Of a stretch of 64,000 nt of DNA, positions 57,885 through 64,000 are shown piece by piece. Position 1 is the stretch's first letter, and every line of letters starts with the position of its first letter. The stretch is from assembly GCF_910585845.1 (NCBI RefSeq), contig NZ_CAJUHF010000001.1, positions 1 to 64,000 of the forward strand, read 5' to 3'. Made by a program: the position numbers and the translations under genes. Source of the stretch: an uncultured Bacteroides sp. (GTDB lineage Bacteria > Bacteroidota > Bacteroidia > Bacteroidales > Bacteroidaceae). Below the pieces are notes generated by a model. The model was not told where the DNA came from. It made no database searches and worked only from the letters and a program-made list of their open reading frames with translations.

Positions 57885-58892
57885 ATGGAAATTAAAAAGA
57901 AGATAGTAGTGCCTACGGGCGAAATATATACCGCTATAGGTGAAAAGGGAATGTTGGAGTTCCTTACGGTTGGAGATTATGGTAAGAACGCTAATATCAA
58001 AGCGGACTTTTTGGGGATTACCCGTGATTTGAACGGTGTACCCAATGGCGAGCCGATGCCTCTTACTGAAAAATGGGTGATTACCATTTCCACACAGTAC
58101 GGTTGCTCTATGGGCTGCAAGTTCTGCGATGTTCCAAAAGTGGGTATTGGGAGAAATGCCACTTTTAATGATTTGAAAGGAGAAGTGCTAACGGCTATCA
58201 AGCAACACCCGGAAGTGAAGCACACGAAACGTCTAAACATACATTATGCACGTATGGGAGAGCCTACATGGAACGCAAATGTGTTGCTTCATGCAATCAG
58301 TATAAAGAAAGACATAGAGCCGTTTATAGGCGATTCTTTGGTACACCCGGTTATAAGTACAATGCTGCCAAAGAAAAATAAGAAGCTGGTTGAGTTCTTA
58401 CATAAGTGGTGTTACATAAAGAACGAGTTTTATAAAGGTGATGCCGGACTTCAATTCTCCATCAATACAACGAATGATGAAGAAAGAAATTATCTGTTTT
58501 CGGGTAGTTCGCTTTCACTTGGTGAAATATCAGAAATTGGAAAGTCGCTGCCTATGCCTGTTGGCAGGAAATATGCCTTAAACTTTGCTTTGGCTGATGA
58601 TACGCATATAGACGGCAAGCGTTTGAGAGAGCTTTTCAACCCCGATAAATTTATGTGTAAGATTACCCCATTGCACCGAACAAATAGCTGTGATGAGAAC
58701 GATTTGCACACAAGCGGAGGCTATGAGCTGTTTACCCCATATAAAGCCGTGGAGGAAGATTTGAAAGGCAACGGATTCGATGTTATTGTGTTTGTCCCCT
58801 CTTATGATGAAGATAACGGGCTTATCACGTGTGGCAACGCTATCCTATCCGGGAAAGTTCCTACTTCAAGTTACCAAGAAACAATATACTGA
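57885..58892 (+). CDS. RlmN/Cfr-like radical SAM enzyme
   Basis: The product has 335 residues. The radical SAM cluster is Cys74-x3-Cys78-x2-Cys81 (GCSMGCKFC). RMGEPTWN at 123-130 parallels the RlmN/Cfr GMGEPLxN motif, and Cys316 in ITCGNAI is placed like the C-terminal catalytic cysteine of those RNA methylases (they use two cysteines and methylate C2 or C8 of adenosine in rRNA or tRNA). The phage target is unknown. It lies among small Cys-rich genes in the early operon. Confidence 0.82.
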   Translation: MEIKKKIVVPTGEIYTAIGEKGMLEFLTVGDYGKNANIKADFLGITRDLNGVPNGEPMPLTEKWVITISTQYGCSMGCKFCDVPKVGIGRNATFNDLKGEVLTAIKQHPEVKHTKRLNIHYARMGEPTWNANVLLHAISIKKDIEPFIGDSLVHPVISTMLPKKNKKLVEFLHKWCYIKNEFYKGDAGLQFSINTTNDEERNYLFSGSSLSLGEISEIGKSLPMPVGRKYALNFALADDTHIDGKRLRELFNPDKFMCKITPLHRTNSCDENDLHTSGGYELFTPYKAVEEDLKGNGFDVIVFVPSYDEDNGLITCGNAILSGKVPTSSYQETIY

Positions 58893-58893
58893 T

Positions 58894-59151
58894 ATGGCTA
58901 AAATAGTAGATAACCCCAAAAGGTTTAAGGTGATTGAATTGAGCCGAAACGAGTTGGCTAAAATTGGCGGTATTGGTATTTGCGATAGATGTAACGGTAC
59001 TTCTAATACTGGCTATTATGTAGCCGTGCTAAATTGCTGGTTTTGTCCTAAATGCTACAATGAATGGTACGGATGCGCCACTCATTACCCGGAAGATATA
59101 AAGATAGAAAACAAGAATTTTGAGTATTATAAAAATTTATTTGACCTATGA
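58894..59151 (+). CDS. Zinc-ribbon-like small protein
   Basis: The product has 85 residues from MAKIVDNPKRFKVIEL. It has CDRC near 34-37 and CWFCPKC near 54-60, so it could bind zinc through four of these cysteines. It lies 1 bp after the radical SAM gene. The longer frame from 58780 overlaps that gene and is rejected. It may be a partner of the radical SAM protein, by position only. Confidence 0.7.
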   Translation: MAKIVDNPKRFKVIELSRNELAKIGGIGICDRCNGTSNTGYYVAVLNCWFCPKCYNEWYGCATHYPEDIKIENKNFEYYKNLFDL

Positions 59152-59564
59152 GCAAAGAGGAATTGCAAGCAAAATTGGCGAAAGCCAACGCAGAGAACAA
59201 AGGTATGGTGGTTTACCCTGAATACTTCAAGAAGAAAAAGAAGCGTATGCGCCCCGACTTCATAAAGAAGCTGGAAGAAACTGCAAAAGCGGATTTTACC
59301 GATGTGGATGATTACGGAGTGTATAAAGTTGGTTCTTTCCTCTATAAGAATGCCTTTGTAACCATATCTAAAGATGATGGGCTATGGACGTTGCACGTGA
59401 TAAGTGAAGCCCCGATAGGTTTGCCGCTCATTAAAGAGGTGAGGTACAAATATCTGCCTAATAACCTTATGATGGCTCAGATTTTCGGAGATAGAGCCGA
59501 AGCAAACGAGATTAAGGGCGTTATTCTGTATCAGATTCCCAACGGAGAAATGGAGGCTGAATAA
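59148..59564 (+). CDS. Unrecognised 138-residue phage protein
   Basis: Basic N-terminal helix region (KKKKKRMRPDFIKKLEETAKADFTD) followed by a beta-rich part (FVTISKDDGLWTLHVISEAPIGLPLIKEVRYKYLPNNLMMAQIFGD). It overlaps neighbours by 4 and 1 bp. No family recognised. Confidence 0.65.
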   Translation: MSKEELQAKLAKANAENKGMVVYPEYFKKKKKRMRPDFIKKLEETAKADFTDVDDYGVYKVGSFLYKNAFVTISKDDGLWTLHVISEAPIGLPLIKEVRYKYLPNNLMMAQIFGDRAEANEIKGVILYQIPNGEMEAE

Positions 59565-60004
59565 TGATTTATGTAGGGATTGATACGGGTGTAAATACTG
59601 GGTTCGCTGTTTGGGATAGCAAGCAGCGTTCCCTACTTCAAGTATGCTCTTTGCCTATACATAAAGCGATGGAGCGTGTACGTTCCTTGTATGATGAGTA
59701 TAAGGCTGGTATAGGTGACAAAGTGATTGTAAGGGTGGAAGACCCCCGGCAAAGAACGTGGTTCGGAACGGAACGTATGAGCCGTGAAATGGAACGTAAG
59801 AAGTTGCAAGGTGTAGGCTCTGTGAAACGGGATGCCTCTATATGGGATGATTATCTAAAAGAGTTGGGCGTGGAGTATGAAATGGTTGCCCCGAAACGCA
59901 ATGTAACCAAGCTGACACAAGAACGGTTTAGGGCTTTGACTGGATGGCAAAAACAGACAAATGAGCATGGACGTGATGGCGCAATGTTGGTTTATGGCTT
60001 TTAG
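59564..60004 (+). CDS. RuvC/RNase H-fold Holliday-junction resolvase-like protein
   Basis: The product has 146 residues. It starts IYVGIDTGVNTGFAVWD, the first acidic strand of RuvC-type resolvases, followed by VRVEDPRQRT and a C-terminal HGRDGAMLVYGF with the last Asp. Such phage enzymes resolve branched DNA before packaging. The three acidic positions support activity; the family assignment is by eye. Confidence 0.8.
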   Translation: MIYVGIDTGVNTGFAVWDSKQRSLLQVCSLPIHKAMERVRSLYDEYKAGIGDKVIVRVEDPRQRTWFGTERMSREMERKKLQGVGSVKRDASIWDDYLKELGVEYEMVAPKRNVTKLTQERFRALTGWQKQTNEHGRDGAMLVYGF

Positions 60005-60026
60005 TATTCTTTTTACGGTCAAATAT

Positions 60027-60044
60027 GTGTTTGATAAACGCATA
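60027..60044. promoter_or_regulatory. Operator-like palindrome, site 3
   Basis: GTGTTTGATAAACGCATA: half-sites TGTGTTT and AAACGCA around GAT. A full -7 box TATATTTG follows at 60050-60057, so here the motif covers the -33 region of a promoter for the gene at 60089. Confidence 0.68.
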
Positions 60045-60049
60045 TTTAG

Positions 60050-60057
60050 TATATTTG
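60050..60057 (+). promoter_or_regulatory. -7 box of the ParB-DUF4417 unit
   Basis: TATATTTG matches the consensus. The TTTG inside operator site 3 (60030-60033) is 16 bp upstream, short for a -33 box. Confidence 0.55.
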
Positions 60058-60088
60058 CAATATGATTCACCAAGTAAACAAATAAGCT

Positions 60089-60526
60089 ATGGGTATGTAT
60101 ATTCTTATCGGATTAACGCTGTTTTTTTTAGCCTTGTTGCTCATGTCTGAGTATATAGGTAGGAACTTTTGGAGGTTTGCCCCAAAAGAGCATTTGAAGC
60201 AAGGGGAAAAGATACACGTTTATATCAATGGCAAATACGATAGGCACGCAACCATTACGAGCGTGTCCGATGATTCGGTTAGTATCTATGGTGCGGTGGC
60301 ATTGCCCGTTGATTACCGGGGTTCTTTCTATGCCATTGGCAAAGATTCCGTAGGTGCAAAGCTGGTATATGTGAAGTACCGCAGGCGTTACCGCTTTGTG
60401 AAGCTCTGTGAACTTTTTAGAAAGGGCTTCTGTGTAGAAGATGATGAGGAACAATTAATGCCGGATTCCCATTCTTCGGAGAATGACGAAACCAAAGACG
60501 AAACGGAGGTTGAGAATGAAATGTAG
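60089..60526 (+). CDS. Single-pass membrane protein with cytosolic beta domain
   Basis: The product has 145 residues. One helix near the start (MYILIGLTLFFLALLLMSEYIG) is followed by KIHVYINGKYDRHATITSVSDDSVSIYGAVALPVDYRGSFYAIG, an SH3-like beta stretch. The acidic tail has EDDEEQ and DETKDETEVENEM. It overlaps the ParB-DUF4417 gene. The role is unknown. Confidence 0.7.
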   Translation: MGMYILIGLTLFFLALLLMSEYIGRNFWRFAPKEHLKQGEKIHVYINGKYDRHATITSVSDDSVSIYGAVALPVDYRGSFYAIGKDSVGAKLVYVKYRRRYRFVKLCELFRKGFCVEDDEEQLMPDSHSSENDETKDETEVENEM

Positions 60527-61631
60527 TGAGATTACATACAAGAAAGTTTCGGAGCTGGTTTTGTTGCCTGAAAATCCACGTACCATTACGAAGAATGACT
60601 TTGAAAGGCTGGTGGATTCCATAAAGATAAACGGCTTTTGGAAACACCGACCTTTGGCGGTTATGGAGCGTGACGGTAAACTGGTGGTATTGGCAGGAAA
60701 CCAACGCTTGAAGGCTGCAAGAAAGCTGAAACTTGCCGATGTGCCCGTTATTCTTTATTCGGAACTGACCCCGGATGAGGAAAAGGATATTATTCTGAGG
60801 GATAATATCAACAATGGCGATTGGGCTTACAATGCCTTACAAATGGATGAGTTTTGGAAAGATGTAGATTTCGGCTTTATTGGGCTTGATTTTCCATCCG
60901 ATGATGAGAAGCCCGGAAAGGGTAAGAAGAAAGCGGCTAAAGAGGCAGAGGAAACGGAAGCCGACCAAAGCGCAGAGGAAGAAATGGACGATGAGGAACA
61001 AAGCGAGGAAGAAGCCGAAAAGGAATCTTTCTACCGTTCCATGTTTAAGGACGTTCTTTATGAAAGCGATAACGTCTTTGAAATTCCCAATCTCTTATTG
61101 GATATGCAAGCTGGAAAGGTAGAATTGCCTTTATCTCCGTGGGGTGCTAACAGCCGTTTGCGTAAAGATGTGGCGACATATCATTTCTATGTGGACGATT
61201 ATCGCTTTGAGGCTCTTTTCAAAGACCCGATAAATTTACTCACAAGCGGATGCAAGGCGGTGGTAGAGCCGAATTGTAGTTGCCACGACCAAACGCCTGT
61301 AGCGTGGGGCATTCAGCTTATCTACAAGAAACGTTGGCTTTCTCGTTACTTCCAAGAATGCGGAATCAAGGTTTATGCTGACTTGAATGTTTCTCACAAG
61401 TTTATTGAGTACAACAAAATGGGTATTCCCAAAGGATATAATGCTTTCTTTACCCGTGGGCTGGACGGTTGGATGGAAAGCCTTAAATCTGATTTGCAAG
61501 TAGCCCAAGAAATAAGCGGGCTTGAAAAACCAAACCTTATCGTTTATGGTGGGGGTACGGAAATTCAGAAGTTCTGCCGTGAACATGGGCTGTTGTACGT
61601 CACAGATTTTATTAACGCAAAAAAGAAGTAA
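60516..61631 (+). CDS. ParB-like domain fused to DUF4417
   Basis: The product has 371 residues from MKCSEITYKKVSELVLLPENP. The ParB/Srx-like N-terminus (about 10-90, LAGNQRLKAARKLKLADVPV) is followed by an acid linker (about 135-172, mostly Glu/Asp/Ala/Lys). The C-terminal region (about 185-371: SRLRKDVATYHFYVDDYRFEALF..., CSCHDQTPVAWGIQLIYKKRWLSRYFQECGIKVYADLNVSHKF) matches DUF4417 as I recall it. DUF4417 has no known activity. The fusion may place an enzyme at a DNA site before packaging. Confidence 0.75.
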   Translation: MKCSEITYKKVSELVLLPENPRTITKNDFERLVDSIKINGFWKHRPLAVMERDGKLVVLAGNQRLKAARKLKLADVPVILYSELTPDEEKDIILRDNINNGDWAYNALQMDEFWKDVDFGFIGLDFPSDDEKPGKGKKKAAKEAEETEADQSAEEEMDDEEQSEEEAEKESFYRSMFKDVLYESDNVFEIPNLLLDMQAGKVELPLSPWGANSRLRKDVATYHFYVDDYRFEALFKDPINLLTSGCKAVVEPNCSCHDQTPVAWGIQLIYKKRWLSRYFQECGIKVYADLNVSHKFIEYNKMGIPKGYNAFFTRGLDGWMESLKSDLQVAQEISGLEKPNLIVYGGGTEIQKFCREHGLLYVTDFINAKKK

Positions 61632-61637
61632 AGTATT

Positions 61638-62243
61638 ATGGGACGAAATTCAAGTGGAACACGTGGAGGACTGCAACCGGGTGATGCAACATATAAAGGC
61701 TCTGTTGGTAAGCCTGAGCCTTTGGTAAACATGAAAGACCCGGCTCTGTATAAGGCAACCAAAGAAGCTATTTCACGCTATCATTCCGTACTTGGTGTAA
61801 GGCAAAAGAATGTAAAGTTGGCAGAACTATCGGCTGGCACTTATGGCGTACACGTTACGGCTAATGGGAAGTCGGAGGGTGTTTACCTTAATAAAAAGCA
61901 TTTCATGCAAACGAAAAAAGCTGTGGAAGCTTCACACAAGAGAGGCTATGCGAGTGGGTGGAGTACGAAAACCAACAAAGCGGTAGCCCATACCGTAACA
62001 CATGAGTTGGCACACGCTACATGGAATGCAAATATGACAGGGGCAAACCAAAAAGCGGCTGGAAAGGAAGTGAATAAATTATTTAAGTCTTGGAAGAAAG
62101 ACAATAAGAAATCCGGGTATGGAAAGTATGCGGAAACCAATGTGTCGGAGTTCTGGGCTGAAACCGTTACTAAAGCGATACATGGTAAAAGTGATAAATA
62201 TACCAAGAAAGTAAAGGAAATCTGCAAGAAATACAAACTATAG
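61638..62243 (+). CDS. Zincin-like metalloprotease-fold phage protein
   Basis: The product has 201 residues. The HExxH zinc motif is HELAH (about 133-137, in AVAHTVTHELAHATW), followed by a C-terminal ETNVSEFWAETVTKAIHG that could give the third ligand. The N-terminus is Gly/Ser-rich (GRNSSGTRGGLQPGDATYKGS). Similar domains are found in phage head-morphogenesis and toxin proteins. Position just before the terminase genes suggests a role in head maturation, but this is inferred. Confidence 0.75.
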   Translation: MGRNSSGTRGGLQPGDATYKGSVGKPEPLVNMKDPALYKATKEAISRYHSVLGVRQKNVKLAELSAGTYGVHVTANGKSEGVYLNKKHFMQTKKAVEASHKRGYASGWSTKTNKAVAHTVTHELAHATWNANMTGANQKAAGKEVNKLFKSWKKDNKKSGYGKYAETNVSEFWAETVTKAIHGKSDKYTKKVKEICKKYKL

Positions 62244-62275
62244 AGGTATTTTTGCTTAAATTAATTCAATGCAAC

Positions 62276-62515
62276 ATGGAGAAGATAGAATTAACCGCTG
62301 ATGAGATTAAGGTAATCAAGCAGCAATTAAATGGTGAAATCGAGGTTTGGAATGCTGATGATTATCAGCAAAAGCATCTCACTTCGGTAATTGACAAGGC
62401 GAACGCCCTTTTGGAGGAATTGGATGCCTACGATGAAATGATAGACGAAAAGGGCGGTGATACCATCCTTTGGTTTTGGGATAAGTACAAGGCACAAGAG
62501 AGTATCATAGAATAA
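62276..62515 (+). CDS. Unrecognised 79-residue acidic phage protein
   Basis: Begins MEKIELTADEIKVIKQQLNGE; very acidic and helical. ATG 62276 is chosen over 62252 because the latter leaves a poor N-terminus. No family recognised. Confidence 0.6.
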   Translation: MEKIELTADEIKVIKQQLNGEIEVWNADDYQQKHLTSVIDKANALLEELDAYDEMIDEKGGDTILWFWDKYKAQESIIE

Positions 62516-62575
62516 TTAACCGGGTAAAGGGAATCGGACGGTATCACGCTATCCGATTTTCTTTACTTCATAAAT

Positions 62576-62593
62576 GTGTTTGCAGAACACATA
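62576..62593. promoter_or_regulatory. Operator-like palindrome, site 4
   Basis: GTGTTTGCAGAACACATA: the most symmetric copy, TGTGTTT/AACACA around GCAG. It lies 20 bp before the small terminase gene, the start of the packaging genes. Confidence 0.7.
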
Positions 62594-62613
62594 AACCAAC
62601 GATAAATCAACGG

Positions 62614-63090
62614 ATGGCACTTTTTGAGAAAGGAAATAAAATAGGGAATAGATTTTCATCTGATAACCAACCCCAAAATTCGGGTAGGAAGCCGTCCGTG
62701 TATAAATACATCAAAGATATTACGGGCAAAAAGGTAGCTCCGGAAATGAGCAAAGAGGACTACTATAAGGTTATCCGTTTCTTGATGGAAAGTACGCCCG
62801 AAACTTTGGAGGGGTTGGTTAAGAACAAAGACGGAACGCCCAACAAGAAAACGCCCGTGTGGGTGCTAAATGTGGTGTCTGCCATTAACGCAGATATTCG
62901 CTATGGTAGGACTTATACGGTAGATAGTCTGTTTGATAGGGTTTTCGGTAAACCCACCCAACAGATAGAGAGCGAAGTAAACGCACAAGTAACCAACAAC
63001 AGCATGGATTTGTCGGCTCTTACTACGGATGAGTTGCTACAATACAATTCCTTGCTGGAAAAAATAAAGGCAGGCAATGGCACGAAGTAA
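62614..63090 (+). CDS. Terminase small subunit-like protein
   Basis: The product has 158 residues. The N-terminal GNKIGNRFSSDNQPQNSGRKPS is a basic, DUF5681-like stretch. The middle (VLNVVSAINADIRYGRTYTVDSLFDRVFGKPTQQIESEV) is common in phage proteins that precede terminase genes. It would recognise packaging sites. Its stop overlaps the large subunit start by 14 bp, which supports the call. Confidence 0.75.
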   Translation: MALFEKGNKIGNRFSSDNQPQNSGRKPSVYKYIKDITGKKVAPEMSKEDYYKVIRFLMESTPETLEGLVKNKDGTPNKKTPVWVLNVVSAINADIRYGRTYTVDSLFDRVFGKPTQQIESEVNAQVTNNSMDLSALTTDELLQYNSLLEKIKAGNGTK

Positions 63091-64000
63091 GGTTACAGAC
63101 GTGCCGATGGCACTTGCAGTGAAGATTGAGCTTTTCAAGCGTGGTTGTTTCGACTTCATCACCGTAAAGGATGGTTTGAAGCATGAGAAGCAAGAACACG
63201 CTTTGAAGATACTTACCGACAATGAACACGTTGAACTTTTGTACGGAGGTGCTGCCGGGGGTGCAAAATCATGGACGGGTGCGGTGTGGCTTCTGTTTAT
63301 GTGCCTCTGTTATCCCGGTTCAAAGTGGTTTATCGGACGTGCCGAGTTAAAGCGTATCACACAATCTACACTTATCACATTTTACAAGGTTTGCAATCAA
63401 TATGGGGTTGATGATACCTTGTACAAGTATAACGGGCAATACAATTATATCGAATTTTTCAACGGTTCACGCATTGACTTGCTGGACTTGCAATATAAGC
63501 CGGGCGACCCTCTGTATGAGCGTTACGGCTCAATCGAATATACAGGCGGCTGGATTGAAGAGGGTGGCGAGGTGAATTTTGGAGCTTATGATACATTGAA
63601 AACACGTATCGGGCGACACCTTAACAATGAACTGGGGTTGAGGCGAAAGTTATTCATTACGTGCAACCCTAAAAAGAATTGGATGTATGATACATTCTAC
63701 AAGCCGGATAAGAAAGGGGAATTGCCCGAATATATGTACTACCTTGCTTGCCTTGTACAAGAAAATCCATTCATAGACCCCGATTATATAGAGGGCTTGA
63801 AAACCACAAAGGATAAAGTAAAGCGTGAACGTCTTTTGAAAGGTAATTGGGAATATGACGATAACCCCAACGCCCTTTGTTCACATGATGCAATCTGTGA
63901 GATATTCGGGAATAAGATTTCAATCAAGACAGGTACAAACTATATTACAGGCGATATTGCACGCTTCGGAGCTGACTATGCCCGTCTTGCCGTTTGGGAC
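63077..64000 (+). CDS. Terminase large subunit, C-terminus beyond window
   Basis: 308 codons are visible from MARSKVTDVPMALAVKI and the frame is open at the edge. Walker A-like GGAAGGAKS lies at 57-65. FIGRAELKRITQSTLITFYKV is the conserved helix after it. GGWIEEGGEVN, near 160, is the Walker B region. ITCNPKKNW is the coupling motif. The last bases encode TGDIARFGADYARLAVWD, the first acidic strand of the nuclease domain. The ATPase-nuclease cuts and packages phage DNA. Confidence 0.93.
   Translation, partial: MARSKVTDVPMALAVKIELFKRGCFDFITVKDGLKHEKQEHALKILTDNEHVELLYGGAAGGAKSWTGAVWLLFMCLCYPGSKWFIGRAELKRITQSTLITFYKVCNQYGVDDTLYKYNGQYNYIEFFNGSRIDLLDLQYKPGDPLYERYGSIEYTGGWIEEGGEVNFGAYDTLKTRIGRHLNNELGLRRKLFITCNPKKNWMYDTFYKPDKKGELPEYMYYLACLVQENPFIDPDYIEGLKTTKDKVKRERLLKGNWEYDDNPNALCSHDAICEIFGNKISIKTGTNYITGDIARFGADYARLAVWD

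Overview
The window looks like chromosomal DNA of a gut Bacteroides. The -7 boxes I can find follow the Bacteroides TAnnTTTG form, and many genes belong to families largely confined to that group: DUF4373 and DUF4248 proteins, HU-related histone-like protein, the 'smalltalk' micro-protein, DUF4252, DUF4468, and KorAB of 2-oxoacid metabolism. I cannot name the species.

Layout. (1) 1-8213, minus strand: a four-gene translationally coupled operon of Xre regulator, AlbA_2/GHKL ATPase, PLD-SNF2 helicase and Eco57I-like DNA methylase. The methylase runs off the left edge. This is a probable anti-phage or restriction system of helicase-methylase-ATPase type. It ends near a 3' half tRNA (8554-8595) and a solitary tyrosine recombinase (8726-10003), so it probably sits in an old island. 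(2) 10.8-17.4 kb: housekeeping genes (YfhO-like membrane protein, ahcY, acyl-CoA ligase, Xre-cupin regulator) with intergenic repeat arrays. (3) 17.5-22.9 kb: a GC-rich Bacteroides cassette (DUF4373 protein, primase-helicase, DUF4248, HU-like, smalltalk) carrying two MITE-like palindromes. One of these supplies the stop codon of the primase. (4) 22.9-29.6 kb: two exported RHS/YD-repeat proteins. The second ends in an M91-type zinc peptidase toxin domain and overlaps a membrane-anchored candidate immunity gene. (5) 29.7-41.9 kb: core genes rpsO, typA, a nitroreductase lipoprotein, pckA, upp, an ECF sigma/anti-sigma/DUF4252 operon and korAB. (6) 42.15 kb to the right edge: the left part of a prophage inserted in a tRNA-Arg(CCU) gene. 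The host tRNA is split, and a complete replacement tRNA lies about 90 bp inside the inserted DNA.

The prophage reads integrase, a nine-copy palindrome array, a leftward exported DUF4468 'moron' gene with a highly structured leader, a bipolar CI/Cro-like switch, then a long rightward early operon. That operon encodes an SbcC-like ATPase, RecT, an MBL-fold hydrolase, a NinB-like protein, a replication organiser and DnaC-like loader, Cys-rich small proteins, two ParB-like proteins, an RlmN/Cfr-like radical SAM enzyme and a RuvC-like resolvase. Small and large terminase genes begin at the right edge. Four copies of a palindrome GTGTTT-N4-AAC lie just ahead of separate rightward gene groups and suggest a shared regulator.

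The most unusual signals are the palindrome array beside the prophage integrase, the leader RNA with two competing folds, the dispersed operator motif, the split-and-replaced tRNA, the nine 10-bp repeats ahead of the HU-like gene, and the four-gene defence operon. All functional statements are read by eye; no searches were run.
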